Source: Candidatus Latescibacterota bacterium (GTDB lineage Bacteria; JAAXHH01). Taken from it: a stretch of DNA of 64,000 nucleotides. How positions within the stretch are numbered: position 1 is the first letter of the stretch; each line of letters begins with the position of its first letter. A program made the position numbers and the translations under genes. The notes below the pieces were generated by a model. The model worked only from the letters and a program-made list of their open reading frames with translations, searched no databases and was not told the origin of the DNA. The stretch is from positions 1 to 64,000 of the forward strand of contig JAAXHH010000032.1 in assembly GCA_012270975.1 (NCBI GenBank), read 5' to 3'. Of the stretch, positions 47,884 through 56,573 are shown piece after piece.

Positions 47884-48783
47884 TCAGGCAAAGGGATCCA
47901 GGTCGAAGCCGGATTCCGGCCGGATCCGTTCCGCGCCTTCCGGCCAGTCCACGGGCCATTTCCATCCTGGAATCTCCAGGCTTTCGGCCCGAACCCGGTG
48001 CGCGGCGGCCCGGCGGTGCTCGCCCGGCGGCGCCGTGCTGACCTCCGAGCTGTGGAGCATGGTGGGGTAGTAGAAGGTGACGCTTCCCTCGCCCGCCGTG
48101 CAGTCGATGGCCTCGTGTTCGTGGGAGGCGACATAGTCCGCCAGTCCGCCCGGACCGCCTTGGCCGTCCTCGACGGCCGCCAGTTCGAGTGGCCCTTCGA
48201 GATAGGAGCCGGGGAGGACCTTCATGGCGCCGTTCTCGATGGTCTGCGGGTCCACGTTGATGCGGACGATGATGGTCTTCCTGAAATAGTCTTCCTTCCA
48301 TTCGATATCGCCGGGTCGGACGTGCACGTGGCCGAACTGGGTCCAGTATCCCGTGAGGTCGGTGTCCCCGTCGTCCGGCGGGTCTACGATGAAAAAGGTA
48401 TCCTGGTGCCAGCCGATCTCGGCATCCCCGCCGGCCACCTTGTCGAACATCGTGCCGATACTGGCGTGCCTGACCGGTTCGCCCAGCGCGCGTTCCAGCA
48501 CACGGACGATGGCGGGATGCCGCGAGAACCGGAGTCCGCCTTCGCACACGGCGTAGAGTTCCCACAACAGCCAGACCGTATCTCCTGATTTGCCCAGGAG
48601 CTTGTCGGTCGGCCGCCCCTTGTACGTCGCGACGCGGCTCGCTTCTTCTATGGTCCGGTCCAGGTGGGTCCGGAACTCCGCCATTTCTTCCGGCGAAAAC
48701 ACGCCTTCGACGGTCACGATGCCCTGGGTCTTCAGGACATCCACGGCGTCCTGCAAAGTAAGGACGGTGTCGCTCAGGTTCAC
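47884..48783 (-). CDS. Phytanoyl-CoA dioxygenase (PhyH) family protein
   Basis: Fe(II)/2-oxoglutarate oxygenase family, 299 aa. The HxD metal motif lies in IGWHQDTFFIVDP (about residue 128). The distal His is in YYPTMLHSSEVSTAP, followed by Arg for 2-oxoglutarate. The start is GTG 48783, with AAGGAG upstream. Such genes are abundant in Latescibacterota- and Poribacteria-like genomes. The substrate is unknown. It is convergent with the solute-binding gene. Confidence 0.9.
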   Translation of the reverse strand: MNLSDTVLTLQDAVDVLKTQGIVTVEGVFSPEEMAEFRTHLDRTIEEASRVATYKGRPTDKLLGKSGDTVWLLWELYAVCEGGLRFSRHPAIVRVLERALGEPVRHASIGTMFDKVAGGDAEIGWHQDTFFIVDPPDDGDTDLTGYWTQFGHVHVRPGDIEWKEDYFRKTIIVRINVDPQTIENGAMKVLPGSYLEGPLELAAVEDGQGGPGGLADYVASHEHEAIDCTAGEGSVTFYYPTMLHSSEVSTAPPGEHRRAAAHRVRAESLEIPGWKWPVDWPEGAERIRPESGFDLDPFA

Positions 48784-48814
48784 GGGCAGCTCCTTCTTGT
48801 GATGCGTCGGGGTG

Positions 48815-50527
48815 CTAACGGTTCAGCCTGAGCGTTACGTCTTCCGTCTCCCACCCCGTTCGTATCTCTACAGTATCCGGGTGGACCATGGACCGCTCGG
48901 CGGGAATGAATGGCATCGCGGATCCGAAGTCATATCGTCCGTTTCCGTTCGCGTCGCGATAGGCCTGCAGGATGTACCGGCCGGGCAGGACCTGGTCGAA
49001 TCGGAATCCGCCGGGGCCGGCCAGCCTGATTTCCGACACGGCGTCCGAGTTCCGCTCGCGGTAAAGGCTAATCTCCACCGGTCCCGCCATCTCCACGTCT
49101 TCATCTTCGAACCGGCCTGACAACGAACCGTATTCCGCGGGATCGATGGTGGAGAAGGTGTATGCCAGCGTATCGGGACGGTCGCCCGTGGTCTGCAGCG
49201 ACTGGCCGAACACGTTGCTGACCAGGTCGGCCAGTACGAGGATCTCGTACTCGGCACTGGGCCATAGCAGGGTATCGGGCCGCATTGCGGCGACCGTGGG
49301 AGAAAGCCAGCGAAGATCCCCGCCGACCTCCTGGTCCGTGGAGTCCCGGAGGACCACGGCGTGCTCCTCCAGGGTAACGGGTTCGCTGAAAGAAAACCGG
49401 ATTTCGGAAGACTGCGCGATATCCCGCGAACGGTCGCCCGGATGCACTTCCAGCAGCCTGGGCGGGGCGGGGTTCTCAGTGGACGATCCGGTGAACTCGG
49501 TGGAGTTCTCCGTCGAGTCGATAGGTTCCGCCCAGGTGTTTTCGAGCCCGGCCACGGTCAGTAGATACACCTTGTCGCGGACCTGGGGCGCCGTGATCAG
49601 CACGATGGTCGCCGGATCGGCCGGGTCCTGATACGCGGACTCGACCGCGAGGCTTTCTTCGTCCTCCACGCCGCTTATGACGTAGGAATCCACGTCCCGG
49701 ACCAGGTCCCCGCTGGGCGCCTCGCTCAGGAAAACACTCAGTTCACGCATATGGGACGTCCGGGCGGAAACCACGTGCATGGCCGAGGTATCGTTTACGG
49801 CCATCCGAAACGACAGGGGACCGTCATCCATTTTTTCTTCCGAGAGGACAACGTCCCGGGCGGGTACCCCGACGGGGTCCACGTCCGCATCGTACAGGCG
49901 GTCTCTGCCCTGGTCCAAAAAGGCGAAAAAACGGTAACGGTCGGCCGAGAGATGGGTGAACGTGAACGTACCGTCTCTGCCGGCCTGGGTCAGGTAGTCC
50001 GGGGCCATGCGGGCCGGATCGGGTTCGGGCTTTCCGGTAAGGCTGTAGGCCCAGATGTAGGCGCTCCTGGCGGGAAGGCCGTCATGGACCGCCATGCCCT
50101 TGACCTCCCCCTGCTCGATGGTCGGGCCGGTCGACAGCGCATATACATAGGTGGAATCCATGCGGTTTCCTCCCACGTCCCTGATGCCGGTTCCCACCGT
50201 GATGATGTAGGTCCTTTCGCTTTGAATGGGCTCCTCGAACCGGACCGTGATCTCGTTGCCCCGCCAGTTTGCTTCGGCTTCGAATTCGACGATGGGTGCG
50301 ATGAAGAGGTTGCCCTCGATGGAACGGGGTTCGATGCGTTCGTTGAAGGTAAGCTTCGGGGAAACGTCCAGCGGTACCTGGGTCGAGCCCGATGGCGGCT
50401 CGGTTTCTACTACGTAGGGCGGCAAACGGTCCCGGGGACCGCCGCGCGGCGGCCCTTCGCGCGCGCAGGCCAGTACGGTCATGCCGACCGAGAGCATCAA
50501 AGCGAGAATGACCGGGGTCCGGTTCAT
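48815..50527 (-). CDS. Lipoprotein with bacterial Ig-like (Big_5/SbsA) domains
   Basis: The 570 aa start with a lipoprotein signal (LALMLSVGMTVLACAREG, Cys21). A first Ig-like domain opens PPYVVETEPPSGSTQVPLDV. A carboxypeptidase-like insert (YIWAYSLTGKPEPD) and a second Ig-like domain with RLLEVHPGDRSRDIAQSSEI follow. The C-terminus (GRFEDEDVEMAGPVEISLYRE in part, YRDANGNGRYDFG) resembles an EF-like or CnaB element. It is likely an outer-surface structural lipoprotein. It follows xerC by three bases. Confidence 0.85.
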   Translation of the reverse strand: MNRTPVILALMLSVGMTVLACAREGPPRGGPRDRLPPYVVETEPPSGSTQVPLDVSPKLTFNERIEPRSIEGNLFIAPIVEFEAEANWRGNEITVRFEEPIQSERTYIITVGTGIRDVGGNRMDSTYVYALSTGPTIEQGEVKGMAVHDGLPARSAYIWAYSLTGKPEPDPARMAPDYLTQAGRDGTFTFTHLSADRYRFFAFLDQGRDRLYDADVDPVGVPARDVVLSEEKMDDGPLSFRMAVNDTSAMHVVSARTSHMRELSVFLSEAPSGDLVRDVDSYVISGVEDEESLAVESAYQDPADPATIVLITAPQVRDKVYLLTVAGLENTWAEPIDSTENSTEFTGSSTENPAPPRLLEVHPGDRSRDIAQSSEIRFSFSEPVTLEEHAVVLRDSTDQEVGGDLRWLSPTVAAMRPDTLLWPSAEYEILVLADLVSNVFGQSLQTTGDRPDTLAYTFSTIDPAEYGSLSGRFEDEDVEMAGPVEISLYRERNSDAVSEIRLAGPGGFRFDQVLPGRYILQAYRDANGNGRYDFGSAMPFIPAERSMVHPDTVEIRTGWETEDVTLRLNR

Positions 50528-50530
50528 AAA

Positions 50531-51427
50531 TCAGGCGCGGGGATGCGCTTCTTCGTACGCTTTCTTGAGGCGGTCGAGGGCGACGTGGGTATAGACCTGC
50601 GTGGTAGATAGCCGTTCGTGGCCGAGGAGTTCCTTGACGGCCAGCAGATCCGCTCCGGCGTCAAGCAAGTGTGTGGCGGTCGTATGACGGAGCACGTGAG
50701 GCGTAAGCCCCTGTTGGCTGATCCTGAGTCCGTATCTTCCCAGGATATACTGGACTCCGCGGCCCGTCAGCCTGCGGCCGTGTTGATTCAGCAGCAGCGC
50801 GGCCGTATCTTCCCGTTCCCTTTTTATCAGCAGGGGACGGGCTTCCAAATAGGATGCCAGTGCGGACAGGGCCTGCCCGCCCAGCGGTACGATACGTTCC
50901 TTGTCCCCCTTCCCGATCACCCGGATTCGTTCTTCCGTCAGTTCGATCGCGCCGAGGTCGAGTCCGACGAGTTCCGACAGCCGCATGCCTGCCCCGTAGA
51001 GCAGCTCCAGGATGACCGCGTCCCGCAGTCCGAGCACCTGGCCGCGGTCGGGCTGGCCCAGCAGCGCTTCCACCTGGCTCCGGTCCAGAAACCGGGGCAG
51101 GTGACGGTCCCATTTCGGCGTGGTCAGATAGACGCACGGATTCGAGGTAACGATCCCTTCCCGGCAGAGGAAGTGGAAGAAGGACCGCACGGCCGCGAAA
51201 CGGCGCGCGATGGTCCGCCTGCTGAACCCTTCCCGGTGCAGATGGTGGAGGAATGCCCGCACATCGGACTTGCCGATGGTTTCCGGCGCCGGCGCGGAGG
51301 TGCCGGTATGGTCGGAGAGGAAAGACTGGAACCGGGCCAGGTCTCCGCCATAGGCCGACCGGGTATGCCGGGAGTAATTTCGCTCGATCTCGAGATGCTC
51401 GAGGAATTCGCCGACCTCTTTGTCCAT
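50531..51427 (-). CDS. xerC: Tyrosine recombinase XerC/XerD type
   Basis: Resolves chromosome dimers at dif. The 298 aa have an N-terminal SAM-like domain (FLEHLEIERNYSRHTRSAYG) and the catalytic set: Arg in GAGMRLSEL, Lys in RVIGKGDKER, HxxR in HVLRHTTATH, His in GHERLSTT and Tyr in VYTHV. It lies between topA and an Ig lipoprotein. The topA-xerC order is a common housekeeping one, so this is not a mobile element. Confidence 0.93.
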   Translation of the reverse strand: MDKEVGEFLEHLEIERNYSRHTRSAYGGDLARFQSFLSDHTGTSAPAPETIGKSDVRAFLHHLHREGFSRRTIARRFAAVRSFFHFLCREGIVTSNPCVYLTTPKWDRHLPRFLDRSQVEALLGQPDRGQVLGLRDAVILELLYGAGMRLSELVGLDLGAIELTEERIRVIGKGDKERIVPLGGQALSALASYLEARPLLIKREREDTAALLLNQHGRRLTGRGVQYILGRYGLRISQQGLTPHVLRHTTATHLLDAGADLLAVKELLGHERLSTTQVYTHVALDRLKKAYEEAHPRA

Positions 51428-51433
51428 GATCGG

Positions 51434-53737
51434 TTACGCCTCCTGGAACGTCTGGTCCGCATGGTCCGCCTGGTCTGCCTGGTCCGCCTGGCTCGAACCG
51501 GCAACCGCCGGCTCGGCGGACCGGGTCCGGTGCTTGCATTTCGGACATTGCAGGGCCGACCGGCCGGACCTTTCCTGTTTTTCGACCATGAGGGGATAGT
51601 CGCAGCGGGGACAGCGGTGATTGACCGGGGAGTCCCACACCACGAACCGGCACTTCGGGTAGTTGCTGCAACCGAAGAAACTGCGGCCCTTCTGCGAGCG
51701 GCGGGCCGTCAGGAAACCCTCGCAACCTTCTTCCGGGCAGTCGACGCCGATGTTGACCGGCCGCGTCTGCCTGCAGCGCGGATATCCGCTGCACGCGAGA
51801 AACGGACCGTACCGTCCGGTTTTCACGACCATTTTCTGACCGCATTTGTCGCATTCTTCGTCGGAGTTCAGAACGGCGTTCTCGCCTTCGTTAATCGGTT
51901 TGGTGTTCCTGCACGCGGGAAATCCGCCGCATGCCATGAAACGGCCGTTGCGGCCCCACCTGATAATCATGGGCTTTCCGCACTTCTCGCAGGTCTCGTC
52001 CGTTTCCTCCGTCAGCGTGCTTTTCAGTTCCGATCGCTGGGCGTTTACGGACTGAAGCCGCTCATTGAAGGGTTGGTAGAAATCCACCAGGGTACCGGTC
52101 CAGTCCAGCTCTCCCGTTTCAATGCGGTCCAGGGCGTCTTCCATTTTGGCCGTGAAGGCCACGTCGAACAGGTCCGGGAAGGCCATGACCAGGATACGGT
52201 TTACGGCCATGCCCAGGTCCGTGGGCGTGAATCGGCCCTGCTTCATGGCCGCGTACTTGCGCATCCGCAGCGTGCTGATGATCTGGGCATACGTGCTGGG
52301 CCGGCCGATCTGCCGGACCTCGAGCTCCTTGACGAGGCTCGCTTCCGTATACCTGGGCGGAGGCTGGGTGAAATGCTGCCTGGGCTCGAGTTTCTCCAGG
52401 GCGAGATTATCGTCTTTCCGCAGCTCGGGCAGGGATTTCTCGTCATCCTTCTGTTCAGCGTCTTCGTCGACGGGTTCTTCGTACGCCTTCAGGAACCCCG
52501 CGAAGGTCGGCACGGTACCCGTGGCGCGAAAGAGGTACTTCCCGGCCTGTATGTCCACGGTAGTCACGTCGAAACGGGCCGCCCGCATCTGGGAGGCCAC
52601 GAAGCGCAGCCAGATCAGTTCGTACAGCCTGTGCTGGTCGGGCGTCAGGAAGGGCTTCATTTTTTCCGGGCTGCGGTCCGCCGCCGTGGGCCGGATCGCT
52701 TCGTGGGCGTCCTGGACGCCCGGCTTGGTCTTGAATCTCCGGGGCTTGGGGGGTACGTAATCGGCACCGTAGAATTCGGCGATCAGGCCTCGTACGGCTT
52801 CCACCGCTTCATCCACGATACGGGTCGAGTCTGTCCTCATGTAGGTAATCAACCCGATGGCCCCCTCGTCCCCCAGTTCGATGCCCTCGTAGAGTTGCTG
52901 GGCAATCATCATGGTTTTCTGGGTGGTGAACCGAAGGCGCCTGGCCGCGTCCTGCTGCAGGGTGCTGGTGATGAAGGGCGGATATGGATTTCGCTGCGTG
53001 TGCTTCCTGGTGATGCCCTCGATCCCGAAGGTTTTCCCGCGCAGGTCGTCCATCAGGCCCCGGGCCGACTTTTCGTCGGGTATATGGACCTTCTCCCCGT
53101 CGATTCGGATCAGTTTCACCGGGAAAACGTCGTCCCGCTCCGATCGGAGGTGGGCCGTTATGGACCAGTACTCTTCGACCTCGAATTTCTCGATTTCCGT
53201 TTCCCGCTCGCAAATCAGCCGCAGCGCCACCGATTGCACCCGGCCCGCGCTCAGTCCTCCGGTGATCGTCTTCCAGAGAAAGGGGCTGACCTGGTATCCG
53301 ACGAGACGGTCCATGACCCGGCGCGCCTGCTGGGCGTTGACTTTCTGCATGTCGATGGGGACGGGCTTGTCGATCGCCGTCCGCACCGCCTGGGGCGTTA
53401 CTTCGTGGAAGAGGACCCGTCCGACTTCTTTCTTGCTGTTGCCCAGCTGGCTGGCCACGTGCCAGGCTATGGCTTCGCCTTCCCGGTCGGGGTCCGTCGC
53501 GAGGAAGATGTGATCGGCCGACCGCGCCGCGCTGCGCAGGTTCTTTACGACCTTTTCCTTCCCCGGGATCGTGGCGTATTCGGGCTTGAAGTCGTTGTGG
53601 ACGTCGACCCCCAGGCTCTTGGGCGGCAGGTCCCTGACATGGCCCACGGAGGCCATGATCTCGAAATCCTTGCCCAGGTACTTTTTAATCGTACGGGCCT
53701 TGGCCGGAGATTCCACGATAACAAGTGATTTGGACAT
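51434..53737 (-). CDS. topA: DNA topoisomerase I
   Basis: Relaxes negative supercoils. The 767 aa have a Toprim domain (VIVESPAKARTIKKYLG, ATDPDREGEAIAWH), the active-site Tyr in GLITYMRTDSTRI, and four C-terminal zinc fingers of the C4 type (CEKCGKP, CDKCGQK, CPEEGCEG and CPRCDYP). The last 20 residues are a low-complexity QADQADHADQ tail made by a 9-bp repeat. It follows smg on the same strand. Confidence 0.97.
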   Translation of the reverse strand: MSKSLVIVESPAKARTIKKYLGKDFEIMASVGHVRDLPPKSLGVDVHNDFKPEYATIPGKEKVVKNLRSAARSADHIFLATDPDREGEAIAWHVASQLGNSKKEVGRVLFHEVTPQAVRTAIDKPVPIDMQKVNAQQARRVMDRLVGYQVSPFLWKTITGGLSAGRVQSVALRLICERETEIEKFEVEEYWSITAHLRSERDDVFPVKLIRIDGEKVHIPDEKSARGLMDDLRGKTFGIEGITRKHTQRNPYPPFITSTLQQDAARRLRFTTQKTMMIAQQLYEGIELGDEGAIGLITYMRTDSTRIVDEAVEAVRGLIAEFYGADYVPPKPRRFKTKPGVQDAHEAIRPTAADRSPEKMKPFLTPDQHRLYELIWLRFVASQMRAARFDVTTVDIQAGKYLFRATGTVPTFAGFLKAYEEPVDEDAEQKDDEKSLPELRKDDNLALEKLEPRQHFTQPPPRYTEASLVKELEVRQIGRPSTYAQIISTLRMRKYAAMKQGRFTPTDLGMAVNRILVMAFPDLFDVAFTAKMEDALDRIETGELDWTGTLVDFYQPFNERLQSVNAQRSELKSTLTEETDETCEKCGKPMIIRWGRNGRFMACGGFPACRNTKPINEGENAVLNSDEECDKCGQKMVVKTGRYGPFLACSGYPRCRQTRPVNIGVDCPEEGCEGFLTARRSQKGRSFFGCSNYPKCRFVVWDSPVNHRCPRCDYPLMVEKQERSGRSALQCPKCKHRTRSAEPAVAGSSQADQADQADHADQTFQEA
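51451..51495. repeat. 9-bp repeat encoding the topA QAD tail
   Basis: Five near-copies of GGTCCGCCT (plus-strand reading) occupy the topA 3' end and encode (A/H)DQ triplets. The same nonamer family appears at 418-453 and in the DUF2064 gene in another reading frame. Confidence 0.85.
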
Positions 53738-53777
53738 GTCTGTGCGTAGTCGCGCTGGGGATGAGGGAGGGACGGCG

Positions 53778-54248
53778 TCAGTTCCCGATCAAGCCGTCTT
53801 CGAAGTCGTCGGGCAACCAGATCATGACCTGGCCGGATTCCGATTCGAGCAGGATCGGGGCGGCAATGGTCTTGATGTCTTCCCGGGTGACGGAACGGGC
53901 GCCCGTCAGCATGGCCCGTTCGATGATCAGCTCGGTCTGCGTATCGTTGATCAGGCCCAGTTCGCGGAGTTCCAGCAGGTAGCCGTACGCGTCCGGCTGG
54001 ATCATAAGCTGTTCCACCGCGTGCAGGATCCGGTTGGGTTTGGGCTGGAGCGGCTTGGTCGGATCGACCACGACTTCCGCCTGGGCCTGGAGGCGGTCGA
54101 ACAGCCAGGCGAAGGCCGTGTTGACCTCCTGCTGGGTGTAGCCGTGACCGACCAGTGTCTGGGAAACATCGGCGATGTCGTTGAAGCGGCCTTTTTCATC
54201 CTGCATGTGCTTCATGAGGAAAACGATGATTTCCATCACTTTTTCCAT
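53778..54248 (-). CDS. smg: Smg family protein (DUF494)
   Basis: The 156 aa begin MEKVMEIIVFLMKHMQDEKG and contain QRL-like DRLQAQAEV and the C-terminal ETIKTIAAPILLESESGQVM-type region, the DUF494/Smg signature. The ATG at 54248 follows AGGAGA. A longer open frame upstream is rejected. Smg next to topA is a frequent arrangement (dprA-smg-topA). The molecular role is unknown. Confidence 0.88.
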   Translation of the reverse strand: MEKVMEIIVFLMKHMQDEKGRFNDIADVSQTLVGHGYTQQEVNTAFAWLFDRLQAQAEVVVDPTKPLQPKPNRILHAVEQLMIQPDAYGYLLELRELGLINDTQTELIIERAMLTGARSVTREDIKTIAAPILLESESGQVMIWLPDDFEDGLIGN

Positions 54249-54340
54249 GATTTTCTCCTGAAGGAATGCGAAGATGTGATCAGTACCGGGCCGAAGAACG
54301 ACCCCTGGCCGTACACCGTACTTCCGGTTTTCGATGTCCA

Positions 54341-54369
54341 AATCTAATCTTCCGGGGGGTTGCATGCAA
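54341..54369 (-). promoter_or_regulatory. Promoter of the smg-topA-xerC unit
   Basis: Minus strand: TTGCAT (54369-54364), a 17-bp spacer and TAGATT (54346-54341). The start is near 54334, about 85 nt before the smg ATG. This also argues against the longer smg ORF. Confidence 0.72.
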
Positions 54370-54394
54370 GTGTTTTTCCCGGAGCGGGATGCGG

Positions 54395-55417
54395 TTACGA
54401 GGCCTCGAATACCTTGCCGATTTCGTCCCGGTCGAAGGCCGGAAGATCGACAAGCGACCCCTTTCTTCTGAGTCGAATTCCGAAATCGGGAGGCCGTACG
54501 GACCCGATCACGGCGACCGGAATCCCGGCTTCCGAAAGGCGGGCGACGACAGGCTCCGCCTGGTCTGGGTCCACCACGATGAGCAGGGCGCCCGACGCGA
54601 TGACTCCGAGGGGATCCAGGCCGTAGAACGCGCAAAGGGCGTCCGATTCGGGCAGCAGGGGCAGCCGGTCCTCCTCGATGAGCATGCCGACCCCGGAGGC
54701 AACGGCGATTTCCCGCAGGCCGGAGGCGAGTCCGCCCTCCGTCGGATCGTGCATGGCGTGGACGCCTCCGGTTTCCATCGCGATGCGGGCTTCCCTGACT
54801 ACGCTGAGGCCGGGCCGCCTGAGGTACCGGCGGCAGGTCTGGAGGAAGTCGTCGGAAAAGCGGTTCCTGATCTCGTCACCCCTTTCCATGGCAATCAGCG
54901 CCGTCGCCTCGATAGCGATCCCCTTGGTCAGCAGGATCCGGTCGCCCGCCCGGGCGCCGGAACCGGAAACGTAGCCGTCGGGAGTCGTTTCCCCCAGCAT
55001 CTGCCCGATCAGCAGCGGCCGGTCCAGGCCGTGAGTAATCTCGGTATGGCCCCCGCAAAGGGTCACGCCGAGTTCCTCGCAGGCGTCGGACAGCCCGGAG
55101 AATATCCGGTCCACCATCTCGGGGCTCGTTTTCGCTTCCGGGAGCAGTATGGTCGTCAGGAACCACCGGGGCGCAGCGCCCATGGCGGCGACGTCGTTGG
55201 CGTTTATGTTGACGGCGTACCAGCCGATCTCTTCGGTGGCGAAGGTGATGGGGTCTGTTTTCGTAACGAGTACGCTGGAGCCGAATGAGATGACCGCCGC
55301 GTCCCGGCCGATCCCCGGGCCCACGAGCACTCTCGGGTCGGTTCCGGTAGCATGGCGGCGCAGTATTCGGTCCAGATCTTCCGCGGGCAGCTTGCCGACC
55401 GGGTAATAGGGAGGCAT
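54395..55417 (-). CDS. AIR synthase-related protein (HypE/ThiL-like fold)
   Basis: The 340 aa show the PurM/HypE pattern: GPGIGRDAAVISFG (ATP-Mg), NINANDVAAMGAAPRWFL, CGGHTEITHG and MHDPTEGGLASGL. True HypE ends with a PRIC Cys that is thiocarbamoylated; this protein ends DEIGKVFEAS, with no C-terminal Cys. SelD needs a Cys/Sec near the N-terminus, also absent. It may use another small substrate. No hydrogenase genes are nearby. Confidence 0.85.
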   Translation of the reverse strand: MPPYYPVGKLPAEDLDRILRRHATGTDPRVLVGPGIGRDAAVISFGSSVLVTKTDPITFATEEIGWYAVNINANDVAAMGAAPRWFLTTILLPEAKTSPEMVDRIFSGLSDACEELGVTLCGGHTEITHGLDRPLLIGQMLGETTPDGYVSGSGARAGDRILLTKGIAIEATALIAMERGDEIRNRFSDDFLQTCRRYLRRPGLSVVREARIAMETGGVHAMHDPTEGGLASGLREIAVASGVGMLIEEDRLPLLPESDALCAFYGLDPLGVIASGALLIVVDPDQAEPVVARLSEAGIPVAVIGSVRPPDFGIRLRRKGSLVDLPAFDRDEIGKVFEAS

Positions 55418-55497
55418 GTTTCGCTGATTGGAGTGGAGGGGTCGATGCTGAGCGCGCCTTGTGCGGTTCAGATGGCCGCGGCCGGGATCGGCCGGGT

Positions 55498-55800
55498 TTA
55501 ATCCCGTCGCTTCCTCTGGGCGCGCAAGGCTTCTTTCAATATCTTTCCGGGCTTGAACTTGGCTTTTCGCCGGGCCGGAACCTCGATGGTGTACCCGGTC
55601 CGCGGATTGCGGGCCGCCGGCTTCGGGCGGGTATTCTTGATCTCCAGCGCGCCGAATCCCCTGATCTCGATCCGGTTGCCTTCAACCAGGTTTTCCCGCA
55701 TGATCTCAAAGAGCGCGTCGATCACGGGATAGATCTGCGTCTTCTTCAGACCCAGCGTCTCGCTGATTTCATTGACCAGTTCTCTACGCGTCGTCGTCAT
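55498..55800 (-). CDS. HU/IHF family DNA-binding protein
   Basis: The 100 aa start TTTRRELVNEISETLGLKK and include VEGNRIEIRGFGALEIKNTR, RPKPAARNPRTG (beta-arm) and PARRKAKFKPGK, the HU/IHF signature. A GAGGA ribosome site precedes ATG 55800. The basic C-terminal end (RAQRKRRD) is a short extension. It may act as an IHF-like architectural protein. Confidence 0.93.
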   Translation of the reverse strand: MTTTRRELVNEISETLGLKKTQIYPVIDALFEIMRENLVEGNRIEIRGFGALEIKNTRPKPAARNPRTGYTIEVPARRKAKFKPGKILKEALRAQRKRRD

Positions 55801-55841
55801 GTGGGTTCCTCAGCCCGGAATCCTTCGATTCCGGCGTGCGA

Positions 55842-56474
55842 TTACGGCCGGCCGTACAGCTGGTGCAACTTGTCCACCCGTTCTTCGTCTATGGTGTTGA
55901 CCCGGCCGAGCATGCGGGCGACGAGGGCGATCCGTGCACAGTGTTCCATGGTTTCCATCTTGTGGTATGCCGCGACGATGTCCGGTCCCAGGGTCAGCGC
56001 GCCATGGTTTTCCAGCAGGACCGCGTCGTAGTCCCGTACGTATTGCCTGAGTGATTCGACGAGTTCCATCGTTCCCGGCGTCCCGTACGGCGCAATGGGC
56101 ACGAACCCCAGGGAGACGATCACCTCGGGCAACAGGGTATCGGGCAGATTCTCGCCAGCCACGGCAAACCCCGTCGCCGTCGGTGGATGGGCATGGGCCA
56201 CGGCGTGTACGTCCGGACGCTCACGGTACACCATCAGGTGCATTTTCATTTCGGACGACGGCGCGTAATTTCCGGAGATCACCCTTCCGTCATAGTCGAC
56301 GACGATTAACTTTTCGGGGGTCAGGAACCCCTTGCTGACCCCGGTCATCGTAATCAGCAGCCGGTCTTCTGACAGCCTTACGCTGAGGTTTCCGTCATTC
56401 GAGGCTACGTACCCCCGGTCATACATCCGCTTGCCGACATGAATCACGTCGGAGATGGCTTGCTCAGAGTGCAA
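55842..56474 (-). CDS. Class II aldolase (L-fuculose-phosphate aldolase-like)
   Basis: Cleaves a keto-sugar phosphate using zinc. The 210 aa show GNLSVRL, TGVSKG, PSSEMKMHLMVYRERPD, the zinc ligands AHAHPPTATGFA and the third His in ENHGALTLG. The start is TTG 56474, the only start codon in frame near the promoter. The substrate (fuculose-, rhamnulose- or methylthioribulose-phosphate) cannot be fixed by sequence. Confidence 0.9.
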   Translation of the reverse strand: MHSEQAISDVIHVGKRMYDRGYVASNDGNLSVRLSEDRLLITMTGVSKGFLTPEKLIVVDYDGRVISGNYAPSSEMKMHLMVYRERPDVHAVAHAHPPTATGFAVAGENLPDTLLPEVIVSLGFVPIAPYGTPGTMELVESLRQYVRDYDAVLLENHGALTLGPDIVAAYHKMETMEHCARIALVARMLGRVNTIDEERVDKLHQLYGRP

Positions 56475-56525
56475 GATAGTTCATTTCCAGGTAAATGATT
56501 ACAGAACTTCAGCGGTACGATTTCG

Positions 56526-56554
56526 AATATATTCGGCCCGCCGTTCCCGTACAA
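56526..56554 (-). promoter_or_regulatory. Promoter of the class II aldolase gene
   Basis: Minus strand: TTGTAC (56554-56549), a 17-bp spacer and TATATT (56531-56526). The start lies near 56519, about 45 nt before the TTG start codon. It separates aldolase transcription from the selA-like gene. Confidence 0.75.
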
Positions 56555-56573
56555 GTATTATTATTTCCATAAG

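Noticed and set aside
50531-51427. Tyrosine recombinase as sign of an integrated element
   Set aside because: Position next to topA and full-length XerC motifs indicate the chromosomal dimer-resolution gene; no att sites or phage genes are seen.
50618-53728. A plus-strand open frame of about 1036 codons opposite topA and xerC
   Set aside because: It is the antisense shadow of two well-supported genes (topA, xerC). Its translation is rich in Arg/Gly/Pro/His and matches no family. High-GC DNA often leaves such frames open.
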